Shown in pieces: positions 8,930 to 17,411 of a stretch of DNA of 35,491 nucleotides; position 1 is the first letter of the stretch, and every line of letters starts with the position of its first letter. A program made the translations under genes and the position numbers. Source of the stretch: Clostridiaceae bacterium (GTDB taxonomy: Bacteria > Bacillota > Clostridia > DSM-8532); the NCBI GenBank assembly GCA_012521615.1, contig JAAYMA010000079.1:1-35491 (forward strand), read 5' to 3'. The notes under the pieces were generated by a model, which ran no database searches, was not told the origin of the DNA, and saw nothing but the letters and a program-made list of their open reading frames with translations.

Positions 8930-8981
8930 AATAGTGAAATAAAACCACAGAACTTAGAATTTATTGTTGTTCTGTGGTTTT
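8930..8981 (-). terminator. Rho-independent terminator downstream of the TPM gene
   Basis: AAAACCACAGAAC (8941-8953) and its perfect complement (8969-8981) form a 13-bp stem with a 15-nt loop. On the minus strand the stem runs into a T-rich tract (TTTTATTT). It lies 30 bp after the TPM-domain gene and before the cas promoter, so it isolates the cas operon from the upstream operon. The symmetric A/T ends mean it could also stop plus-strand transcription. Confidence 0.85.
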
Positions 8982-9011
8982 GTCTGTCGCGGCAGTTGAA
9001 TACGGGCGTGA

Positions 9012-9833
9012 TTAAAACTTCCCGCTTCTGCCGCCGTGGGTGCGGCCTGACGATGACCTGTGCGTACTTGAACGTGAACTATGAGAGCCTGAACTTGAAG
9101 TGTTTTTCGGTTTTGCGCGTTTGGTAATACTTGAATACAGGTAAAGGTCCCTGCTCTGTCTGATATTAAGACTGTTTTTCCTTATGTAACTGTCAGCGGC
9201 AGGTTGAAAACGGACGCTTTTAAGCTGCGCTTTCATAATACTGGTTATTATAAAAGCAATCACTATACCAATTCCAAGAGAAATAAGTATACGGGGTGTC
9301 ATTCCTAAAGTTTTTCTGCTATCGTAAGATGACGAACCGGTTTTACTGGCTCTCGCTTCGGTCAGGAATTCATCACAAAGTATGGAGAAACGTGAAAAAG
9401 CACGTTTAAAATTTCCTTCGCTTAAGCTGGAGACTATTTCGTCGGCCATATAATCTATGACGGCATCAGGAAAAGCCGTAATTGCAAAACCATGTGTTGA
9501 AATGGCCCAGTCACGGTATTCCATGCTGATGAGAAGCAGGATACCGTCATCATTTTCACCGTAGCCATAGCCATTGTAATCGAAAAAGTCATCTGCATAT
9601 TCAGTGGCAGTCTTCCCGTCAAGAGAGTTCACCGTTACAATAATAATTTCACAACGGTGCTTTTCGCTGATACTTTCGAGCTGCATATCCAGTAATTCTT
9701 CTTCGTAGTCAGAAAGAAGGTCAGCGTTATCTACTATCAGTAAAAGTTCACGGTCGCTTCCGGCAAACACAGCCGAATATGAGGTTGTAAGGAGGATAAA
9801 GGTAAGTATTAAAATTATGGATCTTTTTTTCAT
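9012..9833 (-). CDS. Secreted, membrane-anchored TPM-domain protein (YdjH/YgcG-like)
   Basis: The frame is open from 9920, but the ATG at 9833 is preceded by AAGGAGG and opens a clear signal peptide (KKR, then a hydrophobic stretch to AVFAG near residue 25), so I use 273 residues. A TPM domain (formerly DUF477) follows, with VDNADLLSDYEEELLD, a DDGILLLISM strand and the WAISTHG segment. One membrane helix lies near residue 190-210 (RILISLGIGIVIAFIIT). The tail is Ser/Arg/Gly-rich and ends SGRTHGGRSGKF. TPM domains act outside the membrane, in some cases as phosphatases or in membrane-protein quality control. It is the last gene of a set with a YdjG-type and an SPFH protein, as in Bacillus ydjGHI; the function here is unproven. 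Confidence 0.82.
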   Translation of the reverse strand: MKKRSIILILTFILLTTSYSAVFAGSDRELLLIVDNADLLSDYEEELLDMQLESISEKHRCEIIIVTVNSLDGKTATEYADDFFDYNGYGYGENDDGILLLISMEYRDWAISTHGFAITAFPDAVIDYMADEIVSSLSEGNFKRAFSRFSILCDEFLTEARASKTGSSSYDSRKTLGMTPRILISLGIGIVIAFIITSIMKAQLKSVRFQPAADSYIRKNSLNIRQSRDLYLYSSITKRAKPKNTSSSGSHSSRSSTHRSSSGRTHGGRSGKF

Positions 9834-9847
9834 ATTCCGCCGCCTCC

Positions 9848-10948
9848 TTAAAACCTGTAGATTAATAATGTAATTAAAAATGTAATGATGCTGAAAACTG
9901 CAGTAAGACCGGCAAACCATTTCCAGTATGCAGCTTTGTCCAGAGGTAAATCACCTACAAATTTTCCTGTTTGCCCGTTCATGGCAAAAGTATACCTTTT
10001 GTTGTTCCATACGGTATTGAGTATCCAAACCGGATATAATGCATATTTTGTTATGCTGTTTCTGAGGCGTATACTAGTTTTCTCAGGTGTAACTGTTGTA
10101 TAGCCTCTTACAGTGGAGGCAAAGATTTTTTCGGTACTGTGTCTGATACGCCTGTTGGCGCGGTCAACACAATCAACTGCCTTAACATCATATTTGTCAG
10201 CCAGGTATCCGGCCAGGTATGCTGTCTGGAAATCCACCGCATCGTCGAAATTATAGGGTTCAATGGATTCCAACAAATCATCAGGAATTTTTTTGGAACC
10301 ATCCACCGGTACTCTCTCATAGCCTATGCTGCCACTTCGCATAATCAGATAATGTCTGGTCTCGGTGTAATTATAGTTGCTGTCGCTCCAATATCTTACT
10401 TTGGTTGCCCTGTAACGTATATTAGCATCTGCATCGGCATTGAACAGCCAGAAGGGTACGTAAATCCCTTTTATTTCCTCTATCCGGTTTTCATCCTTAA
10501 ATATTTTGGGGAGAAGGATTTTACCCTTTAAATGTTTCATAAGCCCTTCTTTGGCTGCTTTTTTATCCAGTTTGAAAGGGATTACATAATCCGGCCGCAA
10601 AGCTCCGGAGAGTTTCCCTGTCATTACAACCGGATTATCGCAAAAGGGGCAGCTTGTAGCGGCAGTATTTTCATCAGCCACAATTTCACCGGCGCAGGAT
10701 TTGCATATGTAAGAATTTATATGAGCTGTTTCGTCTTCATTCCATTCAGTCCCGCCCTGGGTTTCCCATACCATTTCATCGGTAAAGTCATCATTTAAAC
10801 ATTCATCCAGGGCTTTGAGTGTCTCCATTTCAAACTCGGTCTCACAGTAGGGGCATTTCATTTTCTGGATACTGCTGTCAAAATTAATGGCTCCACCGCA
10901 TGCAGGACACTTGTATTCAAGAAGTTCGGGCACAAACATCATCTCCAT
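9848..10948 (-). CDS. Double zinc-ribbon, C-terminally membrane-anchored protein (YdjG-like)
   Basis: Two N-terminal zinc ribbons are visible: CPACGG...CPYC (about residues 14-35) and CKSC...CPFC (about 82-102). A mostly beta region follows with conserved aromatic and basic residues (GIYVPFWLFNADAD). A single hydrophobic helix near the C-terminus (WFAGLTAVFSIITFLITLLI) suggests a tail-anchored protein with the ribbons in the cytoplasm. The ATG at 10948 is used; ATGs at 10942 and 10939 are alternatives, with GGAG very close upstream. It sits 27 bp after the SPFH gene and 14 bp before the TPM gene, the same three families as Bacillus YdjG, YdjH and YdjI, which act with PspA in the envelope stress response. 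No pspA is present in this window. No enzymatic motif is seen. Confidence 0.75.
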   Translation of the reverse strand: MEMMFVPELLEYKCPACGGAINFDSSIQKMKCPYCETEFEMETLKALDECLNDDFTDEMVWETQGGTEWNEDETAHINSYICKSCAGEIVADENTAATSCPFCDNPVVMTGKLSGALRPDYVIPFKLDKKAAKEGLMKHLKGKILLPKIFKDENRIEEIKGIYVPFWLFNADADANIRYRATKVRYWSDSNYNYTETRHYLIMRSGSIGYERVPVDGSKKIPDDLLESIEPYNFDDAVDFQTAYLAGYLADKYDVKAVDCVDRANRRIRHSTEKIFASTVRGYTTVTPEKTSIRLRNSITKYALYPVWILNTVWNNKRYTFAMNGQTGKFVGDLPLDKAAYWKWFAGLTAVFSIITFLITLLIYRF

Positions 10949-10975
10949 TTACTTCTGATTCATACTATATTAAAC

Positions 10976-12304
10976 TTAAATTTTGTCCTCTTCATTAAAA
11001 GCATCCCCGCACTCAGGACAGAACTTGGGTGGTTGTGAAGGATTATCAGGTATCCATCCGCATTTATCGCAGCGGTATCTGAAATTGGCGGGACCGGGCT
11101 TTCCACATTCATGACAGAATTTGCCTTTGTTGACCGTTCCGCAGGAGCAGGTCCATGTCGAAGCAGAGACCGGTCTGGGGCTGCCACAGTCGGAACAGAA
11201 TTTTCCTTTGTTTTGAGTGCCGCACTTGCACATCCATGTATTTTCCAAATTAGCCCCGCCGGAAGTCTGGATTGTGCCGGGTTGTTGAGCCTGAGCCTGT
11301 TGCTGAGCCATTGTAAAAAGGTTGTTCGCATCTATGCCGCCGGCTTTCTGAGCCAAATTCATACCAAGGAACCCCATCATGGCTCCACCTTTATTTGAGG
11401 CCGCTGCTTTCATAGCTTCAGCCTGAGCCTCGACCAGCTTGGCTGCCGCCATGCCGGGAGCCTGAAGTGCGCCCATCTCCTGGAACCTGTTTATCCTTTC
11501 CAGATCCTCTTCAGGCAGGTCCACATTGCCAATAGCGACCGACACAACTGCAATACCTCTCAGGTCCAGCCATTTTTTTGTTAAAGCCTCGTTCATTGCT
11601 TCAGCAAGTTCTTCTGTATAAAGCCCCAAATCGGTAGGTCTGATCTGTAGATTGGATATTTTGGCCAAAGCAGGTCTGAGTGCTGATATAAACTCGCTTT
11701 TGAGCTGTGCGTCTATCTGATCCCTGGTGAATTCACTTTCTATATTTCCGCATACATTGGTATAGAATAAAATAGGATTTTCAATTCTGTATGAGTAAAT
11801 TCCTGAACAGCGAAGCCTTACATCTATGTCCAGGTTATATTTGCTGTGAACCACACGGAAAGGAATGGGAGTTGGTGTACCGAATTTATTGTCGAGTATT
11901 TCCTTGGTATTAAAGTAATATACCCGTTGGTCCTTTCCGGTGTCACCACCATAGGTGAATCGTCTGAGGGCGGATTTAAAAGTGTCAATTATGCTTTCGT
12001 TGAGATTACCGGTAAAAATACTTGGTTCGGTTGAAGTATCATATATGAACTCGCCCGGTTCAGCACAGAACTCGACGATTTTTCCCTGCTCCACAATAAT
12101 CATGCACTGACCGTCTGCCACTGCAATGCCGGAACCGTTTGAAATAATATTGTCACTGCCTTTATTTGCGGAACGGCCAGTGGTGCGTTTTTGACCCTTT
12201 CTTACAAGTACATGATTTGGTAGTGCATCGCAGTAGAAAAATTCTTTCCATTGATCGGCAAGTACGCTCTGTCCTGCACCGATTGCTGCTTTAATCAGAC
12301 CCAT
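10976..12304 (-). CDS. SPFH-domain protein with three C-terminal zinc ribbons (YdjI-like)
   Basis: The 442-residue product starts with the conserved MGLIKAAIGAGQSVLADQWKE segment of YdjI-type SPFH proteins (some annotated 'virion core protein'). The SPFH/band-7 domain covers about residues 30-280 and ends in a helical Ala/Glu-rich part and a Gln/Ala-rich linker. Three tandem zinc ribbons follow (about residues 355-440): CKCGTQNKGKFCSDCG, CSCGTVNKGKFCHECG and CDKCG...FCPECG. SPFH proteins build large oligomers on membranes and organise membrane microdomains. GAAAGGAG lies just before the ATG at 12304, and a possible promoter at 12353-12381. It heads a three-gene operon with the YdjG- and TPM-type proteins. 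Confidence 0.85.
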   Translation of the reverse strand: MGLIKAAIGAGQSVLADQWKEFFYCDALPNHVLVRKGQKRTTGRSANKGSDNIISNGSGIAVADGQCMIIVEQGKIVEFCAEPGEFIYDTSTEPSIFTGNLNESIIDTFKSALRRFTYGGDTGKDQRVYYFNTKEILDNKFGTPTPIPFRVVHSKYNLDIDVRLRCSGIYSYRIENPILFYTNVCGNIESEFTRDQIDAQLKSEFISALRPALAKISNLQIRPTDLGLYTEELAEAMNEALTKKWLDLRGIAVVSVAIGNVDLPEEDLERINRFQEMGALQAPGMAAAKLVEAQAEAMKAAASNKGGAMMGFLGMNLAQKAGGIDANNLFTMAQQQAQAQQPGTIQTSGGANLENTWMCKCGTQNKGKFCSDCGSPRPVSASTWTCSCGTVNKGKFCHECGKPGPANFRYRCDKCGWIPDNPSQPPKFCPECGDAFNEEDKI

Positions 12305-12352
12305 AAGATATCTCCTTTCAATAATTCATTATTTATTTGATTTTAAAGTACC

Positions 12353-12381
12353 ATCGTATCAAATATATGTTGTCATGTTAA
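12353..12381 (-). promoter_or_regulatory. Possible promoter of the SPFH / zinc-ribbon / TPM operon
   Basis: On the minus strand TTAACA (12376-12381) and TACGAT (12353-12358) are 17 bp apart. The -35 differs from consensus at one base and the -10 at two. It lies in the 86-bp gap between the ATPase gene and the SPFH gene, so the three membrane-module genes could be transcribed separately from the ATPase or by read-through, since no terminator is visible in this gap. No sigma-W type motif (TGAAAC with CGTA) was found. Confidence 0.4.
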
Positions 12382-12390
12382 TATAAAACT

Positions 12391-13848
12391 CTATTTTTTG
12401 CTGAATGAGCCCAATATACCTCTTGCAATGCTGCGTCCCAATTCCCGTCCGATTGTTGAAACTAACGAGTTTGCCGCTTTTTCGACAAATGAGGTTTTTG
12501 GTCTTCCGGGTTTCTTTTGACTTGCTTTTTTATTCTCCTGTTCTTTTTGTTTTTTTTCCTGCTCCTGCAAGGCGCGTTTATGCAATATCTCATAAGCCGA
12601 TTCACGGTCTATTGCAGTATCATATTTAGCTCCCATGGGAGACTTATTTATTATCCCTGTTCTCGTAAGTTCGTCCAAAGTGCCCAATGAGCTTTGAGGA
12701 GGTAGTATCCAGGCTTTCTCTACCACTGACGGCCGTCCTCCGGCATCAAGGCATGATATTAACGCCTCGCCGGTGGCAAGGGTCGATATTACTTCCTCGG
12801 TCCTGAATTTGGGATTTGGTCTGAATGCGTCTGCCGCAGCCTTGATTTTCTTCTGCTCTGAAGGAGTGTAGGCTCTCAAAGCGTGCTGGATTTTGTTTCC
12901 CAATTGACCTAAAACATTTTGGGGCAAATCTGCCGGATTTTGAGTAATGAAGAATATACCAACACCTTTTGAGCGTATTAACCGTACTACCTGTTCTATT
13001 TTTTGAAGCAGAACCTTTGGAATATCCTCGAAAAGCAGGTGTGCCTCGTCGAAGAAAAAGACAATTTTCGGTTTTTCCAAATCGCCAGCTTCAGGGAGTG
13101 TTTCAAACAGTTCAGAGAGCATCCACAGTAAAAAAGTGGAATAAAGCAAAGGTGAATTAAAGAGGCGGACACTATGTAAAATATTAATATATCCACGCCC
13201 GTCCTGGGTTGTCTGTATCCAGTCCTGAATATCCAGTGCGGGTTCACCGAAAAATACCTCCCCGCCCTGATCCTCCAGCGCAATAAGTCTTCTCATTATG
13301 GCGCCGACACTTTGAGGTGAAATATGTCCGTATCTCAGGGTGAGGCTTTTGGCATTTTCGCCCACATACCTGATCATTTCCCTTAAATCTTTAAGGTCCA
13401 GCAGAAGTAAGCCCTGTTCATCTGCAATACGAAAAACAATATTTAATATACCTGATTGGGTGTCGTTCAGACCAAGCAGTCTTGAAAGAAGCAGTGGTCC
13501 CATTTCCGAAATGGTTGTCCGGACAGGGTGTCCGTATTCACCAAATAAATCCCAAAATCTTACCGGAAAAGATTTAAATTCAAATTCCTGAATGCCCAGC
13601 ATTTCCAATCTGTCTTTTATGCTGGCAGAAGCAGTCCCATTTACAGCCAGACTTGCAAGATCCCCCTTGATGTCCGCCAGGAAAACGGGTACCCCCATAT
13701 CGCTGAAGCCTTCGGCTAAAACTTTGAGGGTTACTGTTTTTCCGGTTCCGGTGGCACCGGCAATTAAACCGTGGCGGCAGGCCATTTCAGGCAGAAGAAA
13801 TATTGGATTTTCGTTTTGTGCCAGCCATATTGCATTATTGGATACCAT
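12391..13848 (-). CDS. HerA-like / DUF853 (YjgR-type) P-loop ATPase
   Basis: This is an AAA-type ATPase of the HerA/FtsK branch. Walker A is GATGTGKT at residues 31-38, Walker B is the hydrophobic strand ending [10 protein letters not shown] in the middle of the chain, and a sensor strand ends [11 protein letters not shown]. The C-terminal 80 residues are rich in Gln, Glu and Lys and end in a basic helix. The frame is open to 13914, but a perfect consensus promoter at 13886-13914 overlaps that extension, and the ATG at 13848 follows GGGGTG, so 485 residues is preferred. The cellular role of YjgR proteins is not established. It precedes the SPFH operon on the same strand by 86 bp, which hints at a joint function at the membrane. 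No NurA-like nuclease is adjacent. Confidence 0.85.
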   Translation of the reverse strand: MVSNNAIWLAQNENPIFLLPEMACRHGLIAGATGTGKTVTLKVLAEGFSDMGVPVFLADIKGDLASLAVNGTASASIKDRLEMLGIQEFEFKSFPVRFWDLFGEYGHPVRTTISEMGPLLLSRLLGLNDTQSGILNIVFRIADEQGLLLLDLKDLREMIRYVGENAKSLTLRYGHISPQSVGAIMRRLIALEDQGGEVFFGEPALDIQDWIQTTQDGRGYINILHSVRLFNSPLLYSTFLLWMLSELFETLPEAGDLEKPKIVFFFDEAHLLFEDIPKVLLQKIEQVVRLIRSKGVGIFFITQNPADLPQNVLGQLGNKIQHALRAYTPSEQKKIKAAADAFRPNPKFRTEEVISTLATGEALISCLDAGGRPSVVEKAWILPPQSSLGTLDELTRTGIINKSPMGAKYDTAIDRESAYEILHKRALQEQEKKQKEQENKKASQKKPGRPKTSFVEKAANSLVSTIGRELGRSIARGILGSFSKK

Positions 13849-13885
13849 CCCGATCACACCCCAATAAAAATAAACATTTATTACA

Positions 13886-13914
13886 ATTATATCCGGCTGA
13901 AAAGCAGTTGTCAA
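13886..13914 (-). promoter_or_regulatory. Consensus promoter of the DUF853 ATPase gene
   Basis: TTGACA (13909-13914) and TATAAT (13886-13891) on the minus strand are both perfect sigma-A hexamers with a 17-bp spacer. Transcription would begin near 13879, about 30 nt before the ATG at 13848. This rules out the longer reading frame starting at 13914. It is the strongest promoter match in the window. Confidence 0.9.
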
Positions 13915-14013
13915 AAAAATACATTAAACACTGAACATATCATAAACACCTATGTTTGGCCTCTTTCCAGATACTGTTTTCTAAATATTTTGATAAAAAT
14001 TATTGCGCTTATA

Positions 14014-14042
14014 TGGACTTTAACATAATAAAGTGTTAAAAT
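14014..14042 (+). promoter_or_regulatory. Probable serC promoter
   Basis: TGGACT (14014-14019) and TAAAAT (14037-14042) are separated by 17 bp on the plus strand, about 60 bp ahead of the serC ATG. Each hexamer carries some mismatch to consensus. The region 13915-14013 between the two divergent promoters is AT-rich, and no operator or riboswitch-like structure was recognised in it. Confidence 0.5.
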
Positions 14043-14105
14043 AATAACAAATTATGACTACTGAATTAATTTACAGGTAGCAATAATGAATGGAGTGGAT
14101 TATAT

Positions 14106-15188
14106 ATGGCAAGAGTGTTTAATTTTTCAGCAGGTCCTAGTACTCTTCCTGAGGAAGTGTTAAAGCAGGCAGCAGAGGAGATGCTGGATTATAAAGGTTC
14201 CGGCATGTCAGTCATGGAAATGAGCCATCGCTCCTCCTGGTACGACGAGATCCATAAAAAAGCAGCAGAAACTCTTCGTGAGATAATGAACATACCCGAC
14301 AATTATAAAGTTCTTTTCCTGCAGGGCGGAGCCCATATGCAGTTTGCCATGGTGCCGCTCAATCTGAAGAAGAATGGCAGGGCTGATTATCTTGTTGCAG
14401 GTCAATGGGGAAAGAAGGCGGCAGGTGAAGCCAGGAAATTTGTTTCTGTCAATGTAGTAGCTTCATCAGAAGACAAGACATTCAGCTATGTGCCAAAAAT
14501 TGATAAATCAATGCTTGACCCCAATGCAGACTATTTTCATATCACCACCAATAATACCGTCTATGGCACACGTCTTCGTGACAAGGATATAGTCTGTCTT
14601 GACAATGTGCCGCTGGTTGCGGACATGTCATCAAATATTCTTTCAGAAGTTTATGATGTGTCCAGGTTTGGAATTATTTATGCCGGTGCCCAGAAGAATA
14701 TGGGGCCTGCAGGTGTGACGATAGTTATTATCCGTGAAGACCTGATAAAAGAAGTTGAAGATATCCCGACAATGCTTCAGTACAAGATTCATGCCGATAA
14801 AGATTCCCTCTACAATACACCGCCATGCTACAGCATTTATATGTGCGGACTGGTCTTTGAATGGATAAAGAAAAAAGGCGGAGTTGCAGCAATTCAGAAG
14901 ATTAATGAAGAAAAGGCAAAGCTGCTGTATGACTACATAGACAGCTCGAACCTTTTCAAAGGCACAGTTGAAAAATATGACCGCTCCATAATGAACGTAA
15001 ACTTTAAGACAGGAAACGAGGAACTGGACAAAAAGTTTATCAAAGAAGCTGCAGAAAACGGTCTTGTAAATCTCAAAGGATACAGGACTGTCGGCGGAAT
15101 GAGAGCAAGTATATACAATGCAATGCCTGTTGAAGGTGTAAAAGCGCTTGTTGAATTCATGAAAGAATTTGAATCCAGGAATTCCTGA
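14106..15188 (+). CDS. serC: Phosphoserine aminotransferase
   Basis: SerC is a PLP enzyme converting 3-phosphohydroxypyruvate and glutamate to phosphoserine, the second step of serine biosynthesis. The 360 residues match the family length. The N-terminal signature NFSAGPSTLPEEVL, the HRSSWYDEIH segment and the PLP lysine Lys197 in YAGAQKNMGPAG are all present. The ATG at 14106 is preceded by GGAGTGG. A hairpin terminator follows at 15231. In many clostridia serC is followed by serA (phosphoglycerate dehydrogenase); here no serA or serB is adjacent, so the gene stands alone and the pathway must be completed elsewhere. Confidence 0.97.
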   Translation: MARVFNFSAGPSTLPEEVLKQAAEEMLDYKGSGMSVMEMSHRSSWYDEIHKKAAETLREIMNIPDNYKVLFLQGGAHMQFAMVPLNLKKNGRADYLVAGQWGKKAAGEARKFVSVNVVASSEDKTFSYVPKIDKSMLDPNADYFHITTNNTVYGTRLRDKDIVCLDNVPLVADMSSNILSEVYDVSRFGIIYAGAQKNMGPAGVTIVIIREDLIKEVEDIPTMLQYKIHADKDSLYNTPPCYSIYMCGLVFEWIKKKGGVAAIQKINEEKAKLLYDYIDSSNLFKGTVEKYDRSIMNVNFKTGNEELDKKFIKEAAENGLVNLKGYRTVGGMRASIYNAMPVEGVKALVEFMKEFESRNS

Positions 15189-15230
15189 CATCTTGATCCA
15201 GACATAAGATACGGATTATAACATAATTTG

Positions 15231-15265
15231 CTGGCAGGTAGTCATAGATTACCTGCCAGTTGTCT
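15231..15265 (+). terminator. Rho-independent terminator of serC
   Basis: CTGGCAGGTA (15231-15240) pairs perfectly with TACCTGCCAG (15250-15259) across a 9-nt loop, followed by the moderately T-rich TTGTCTGTT. It lies 43 bp after the serC stop codon. The short T-tract makes it less than ideal, but the stem is strong. Confidence 0.75.
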
Positions 15266-15323
15266 GTTAATCAAACATTTCAACTACCGGATTCCAGGGG
15301 AGAAGAAACTGACACTCGCTATT

Positions 15324-15352
15324 TCCACAACTTTACAAATAAAGGATATAAT
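15324..15352 (+). promoter_or_regulatory. Possible promoter of the radical SAM / DUF2344 / RNase G operon
   Basis: TCCACA (15324-15329) and a perfect TATAAT (15347-15352) are 17 bp apart. The -35 box matches consensus at four of six positions. It is the best candidate between the serC terminator and the gene starting at 15549, and it would give an untranslated leader of about 190 nt. Confidence 0.4.
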
Positions 15353-15548
15353 AAAAAATACACATTGCCTTTTGGTAAGTCTTAAGATATTATTTATAGT
15401 GTGTTTCGTGATGAAAGTATATCGTTTTTTAGATTATACTGGTACTTTAATTATCAATACAGCAGCATATTACAGCGGCTGCTTTTAATATTAAAATAAA
15501 ATAGTATTTAAAACAGGTATTGAATACAGGTTTAGAAAGCGGGTTGAA

Positions 15549-17411
15549 ATGAGAATAAATTTAAGTGATGATATATTGCTGAATGTTAAAAAACCAGCCA
15601 AATATACAGGTAATGAATGGAATATGGTCAGAAAAAATCCGGAAGATGTGGATGTGCGCTTTGCCTTCTGTTTCCCCGATGACTATGAGATAGGCATGTC
15701 CCATTTGGGAATGAAAATTCTGTACCATATTCTTAATAAACGTGAGGATACTTATTGTGAACGGGTTTTTGCGCCATGGACCGATATGGAGGAAAAACTC
15801 CGGAAAAATAATATTCCTCTTTTTTCACTGGAGACCTATACACCTCTTTCTGAGTTTGATATGGTGGGCTTTACCCTGCAGTATGAAATGAGCTATACCA
15901 ATATTTTGAATATGCTTGATCTGGGCGGTATTCCTGTTTTGGCAAAAGACAGGAAAGATAAAATGCCCTTCGTTCTGGCAGGGGGACCCTGTGCGGTAAA
16001 TCCTGAGCCTCTGGCAGATTTTATTGATTTCTTTGTTATAGGCGAAGGAGAAGAAGTAACCAATGAAATAATTGATGAATACAAAGTCTGGAAGAGTTCA
16101 GGGGAGAGCCGTGAGGAATTTCTGATCAGAATAGCAAAAATAGAGGGGATATATGTCCCCGGATTTTACGATGTTGACTATAACGAAGATGGTACTGTAA
16201 AAAGCATTACCCCAAACAGGGAGGGAGTACCATCCAGGGTTAAAAGACGGATAATTGAGGATCTTGATAAAGTTGACTTTCCTGAAGATATTATAGTGCC
16301 CTATGTCGGTACTGTTCACGACCGTATAATGCTGGAAATATTCCGCGGTTGTATCAGGGGCTGCAGATTCTGTCAGGCTGGTTTCATCTACCGGCCTTTA
16401 AGGGAAAGAAGTTATGAAAAATTGCTCGACATTGCAAAGAAATCTGTAGAAAAAACAGGATATGAGGAGATTTCTCTTGTTTCATTAAGCACCAGCGATT
16501 ATTCAAAACTGCCTGAACTTTGCAATAACCTTATTGAATACACCGAAGAGGAGAAGGTTAATTTGTCGTTGCCCTCCCTCAGACTGGACAATTTTTCACT
16601 GCAGCTTATGGAGAAAGCCTCGAAGGTGAGGAAAAGCGGTTTGACCTTTGCTCCGGAGGCGGGATCACAAAGGCTCAGGGATGTTATTAATAAAGGTATT
16701 ACTGAAGAAGACCTGTTCAATTCTGTAAAAATAGCTGTTGCCGGCGGCTGGAACTCGGTAAAACTTTATTTCATGATGGGGCTTCCTACAGAGACAATGG
16801 AAGATGTGGAGGCTATAGGTGAGCTTGGTATAAAGCTGCTTGATCAGTGCCGGGATATACCCAATGGAAAATCCCTTAAAATCACGCTTTCCACATCATG
16901 TTTCGTACCCAAACCATTTACTCCGTTTCAGTGGGAGCCTATGGATGAAATGGAGAAACTTATGGAAAAACAATTGCATTTAAAAAATACAATAAGAAAA
17001 CATCGCAAAATAACATATAACTATCATGACGCCAAACTGAGCATGCTTGAAGCTGTACTTGCAAGGGGCGACAGAAGGACCGGACAGGTTCTTTATACAG
17101 CATGGAAGAAGGGCTGCAAATTTGATGGCTGGGCAGAGTTTTTTGATTTCAATAAGTGGATGGAGGCTTTTGAAGAATGCGGACTTGATCCTGAATTCTA
17201 TGCCAACAGAAGACGCAGTTTCAGTGAGGTACTGCCCTGGGATCATATAAATATTGGGGTAACAAAGAGATTTTTGCAGAAAGAATGTGAAAAGGCATAT
17301 AAGGGCGAAGTTACCCGGAATTGTTCCGAAAATTGTTCTTTCTGCGGTGCTCAGGGTTATAAAACCGGTATATGTTTTAGTGAACAACGGAGTGATCAAA
17401 AAAATGGCTAA
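15549..17411 (+). CDS. B12-binding-type radical SAM protein, TIGR03960 family
   Basis: The 620-residue protein has an N-terminal B12-binding-like region (about 30-200, including DDYEIGMSHLGMKILYHILN and LAGGPCAVNPEP). The radical SAM core has its 4Fe-4S motif at Cys268, Cys272 and Cys275 (CIRGCRFC). The C-terminal end is Cys-rich (CSENCSFCGAQGYKTGIC) and could bind a second metal site. In clostridia this family is found next to a DUF2344 protein and RNase G, exactly as here; its reaction is not established, and RNA or ribosome-related modification is only a guess from context. The ATG at 15549 has a weak GCGGG site. The last eight bases overlap the next gene. Confidence 0.9.
   Translation: MRINLSDDILLNVKKPAKYTGNEWNMVRKNPEDVDVRFAFCFPDDYEIGMSHLGMKILYHILNKREDTYCERVFAPWTDMEEKLRKNNIPLFSLETYTPLSEFDMVGFTLQYEMSYTNILNMLDLGGIPVLAKDRKDKMPFVLAGGPCAVNPEPLADFIDFFVIGEGEEVTNEIIDEYKVWKSSGESREEFLIRIAKIEGIYVPGFYDVDYNEDGTVKSITPNREGVPSRVKRRIIEDLDKVDFPEDIIVPYVGTVHDRIMLEIFRGCIRGCRFCQAGFIYRPLRERSYEKLLDIAKKSVEKTGYEEISLVSLSTSDYSKLPELCNNLIEYTEEEKVNLSLPSLRLDNFSLQLMEKASKVRKSGLTFAPEAGSQRLRDVINKGITEEDLFNSVKIAVAGGWNSVKLYFMMGLPTETMEDVEAIGELGIKLLDQCRDIPNGKSLKITLSTSCFVPKPFTPFQWEPMDEMEKLMEKQLHLKNTIRKHRKITYNYHDAKLSMLEAVLARGDRRTGQVLYTAWKKGCKFDGWAEFFDFNKWMEAFEECGLDPEFYANRRRSFSEVLPWDHINIGVTKRFLQKECEKAYKGEVTRNCSENCSFCGAQGYKTGICFSEQRSDQKNG

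Larger units (their letters stand above)
15189..15548 (+). other. Gene-free stretch between serC and the radical SAM operon
   Basis: This 360-bp interval holds the serC terminator (15231-15265), a possible promoter (15324-15352) and a weak 6-bp hairpin, AGCAGC (15461-15466) with GCTGCT (15478-15483), followed by TTTTAAT. A short frame at 15228-15488 has no recognisable protein and overlaps the terminator, so I do not call it. If the promoter is correct, the next gene has a leader of about 190 nt, for which I recognise no riboswitch class. Confidence 0.6.

Noticed and set aside
8921-9127. A 68-codon plus-strand frame across the TPM gene end
   Set aside because: It spans a strong terminator hairpin and lacks a binding site or known sequence.
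10139-10798. Two plus-strand frames of 130 and 88 codons
   Set aside because: Both are antisense to the zinc-ribbon YdjG-like gene and have no convincing starts.
12391-13848. HerA-NurA or other HerA-based defence system
   Set aside because: The ATPase is of the YjgR/DUF853 type, and no nuclease or SIR2 partner lies beside it; its neighbours are membrane-module genes.
14643-15191. A 182-codon minus-strand frame
   Set aside because: It lies wholly antisense to serC, which is unmistakable; the frame is a by-product of codon use.
15228-15488. An 86-codon frame after serC
   Set aside because: It begins inside the serC terminator stem, has no ribosome binding site and resembles no protein I know.
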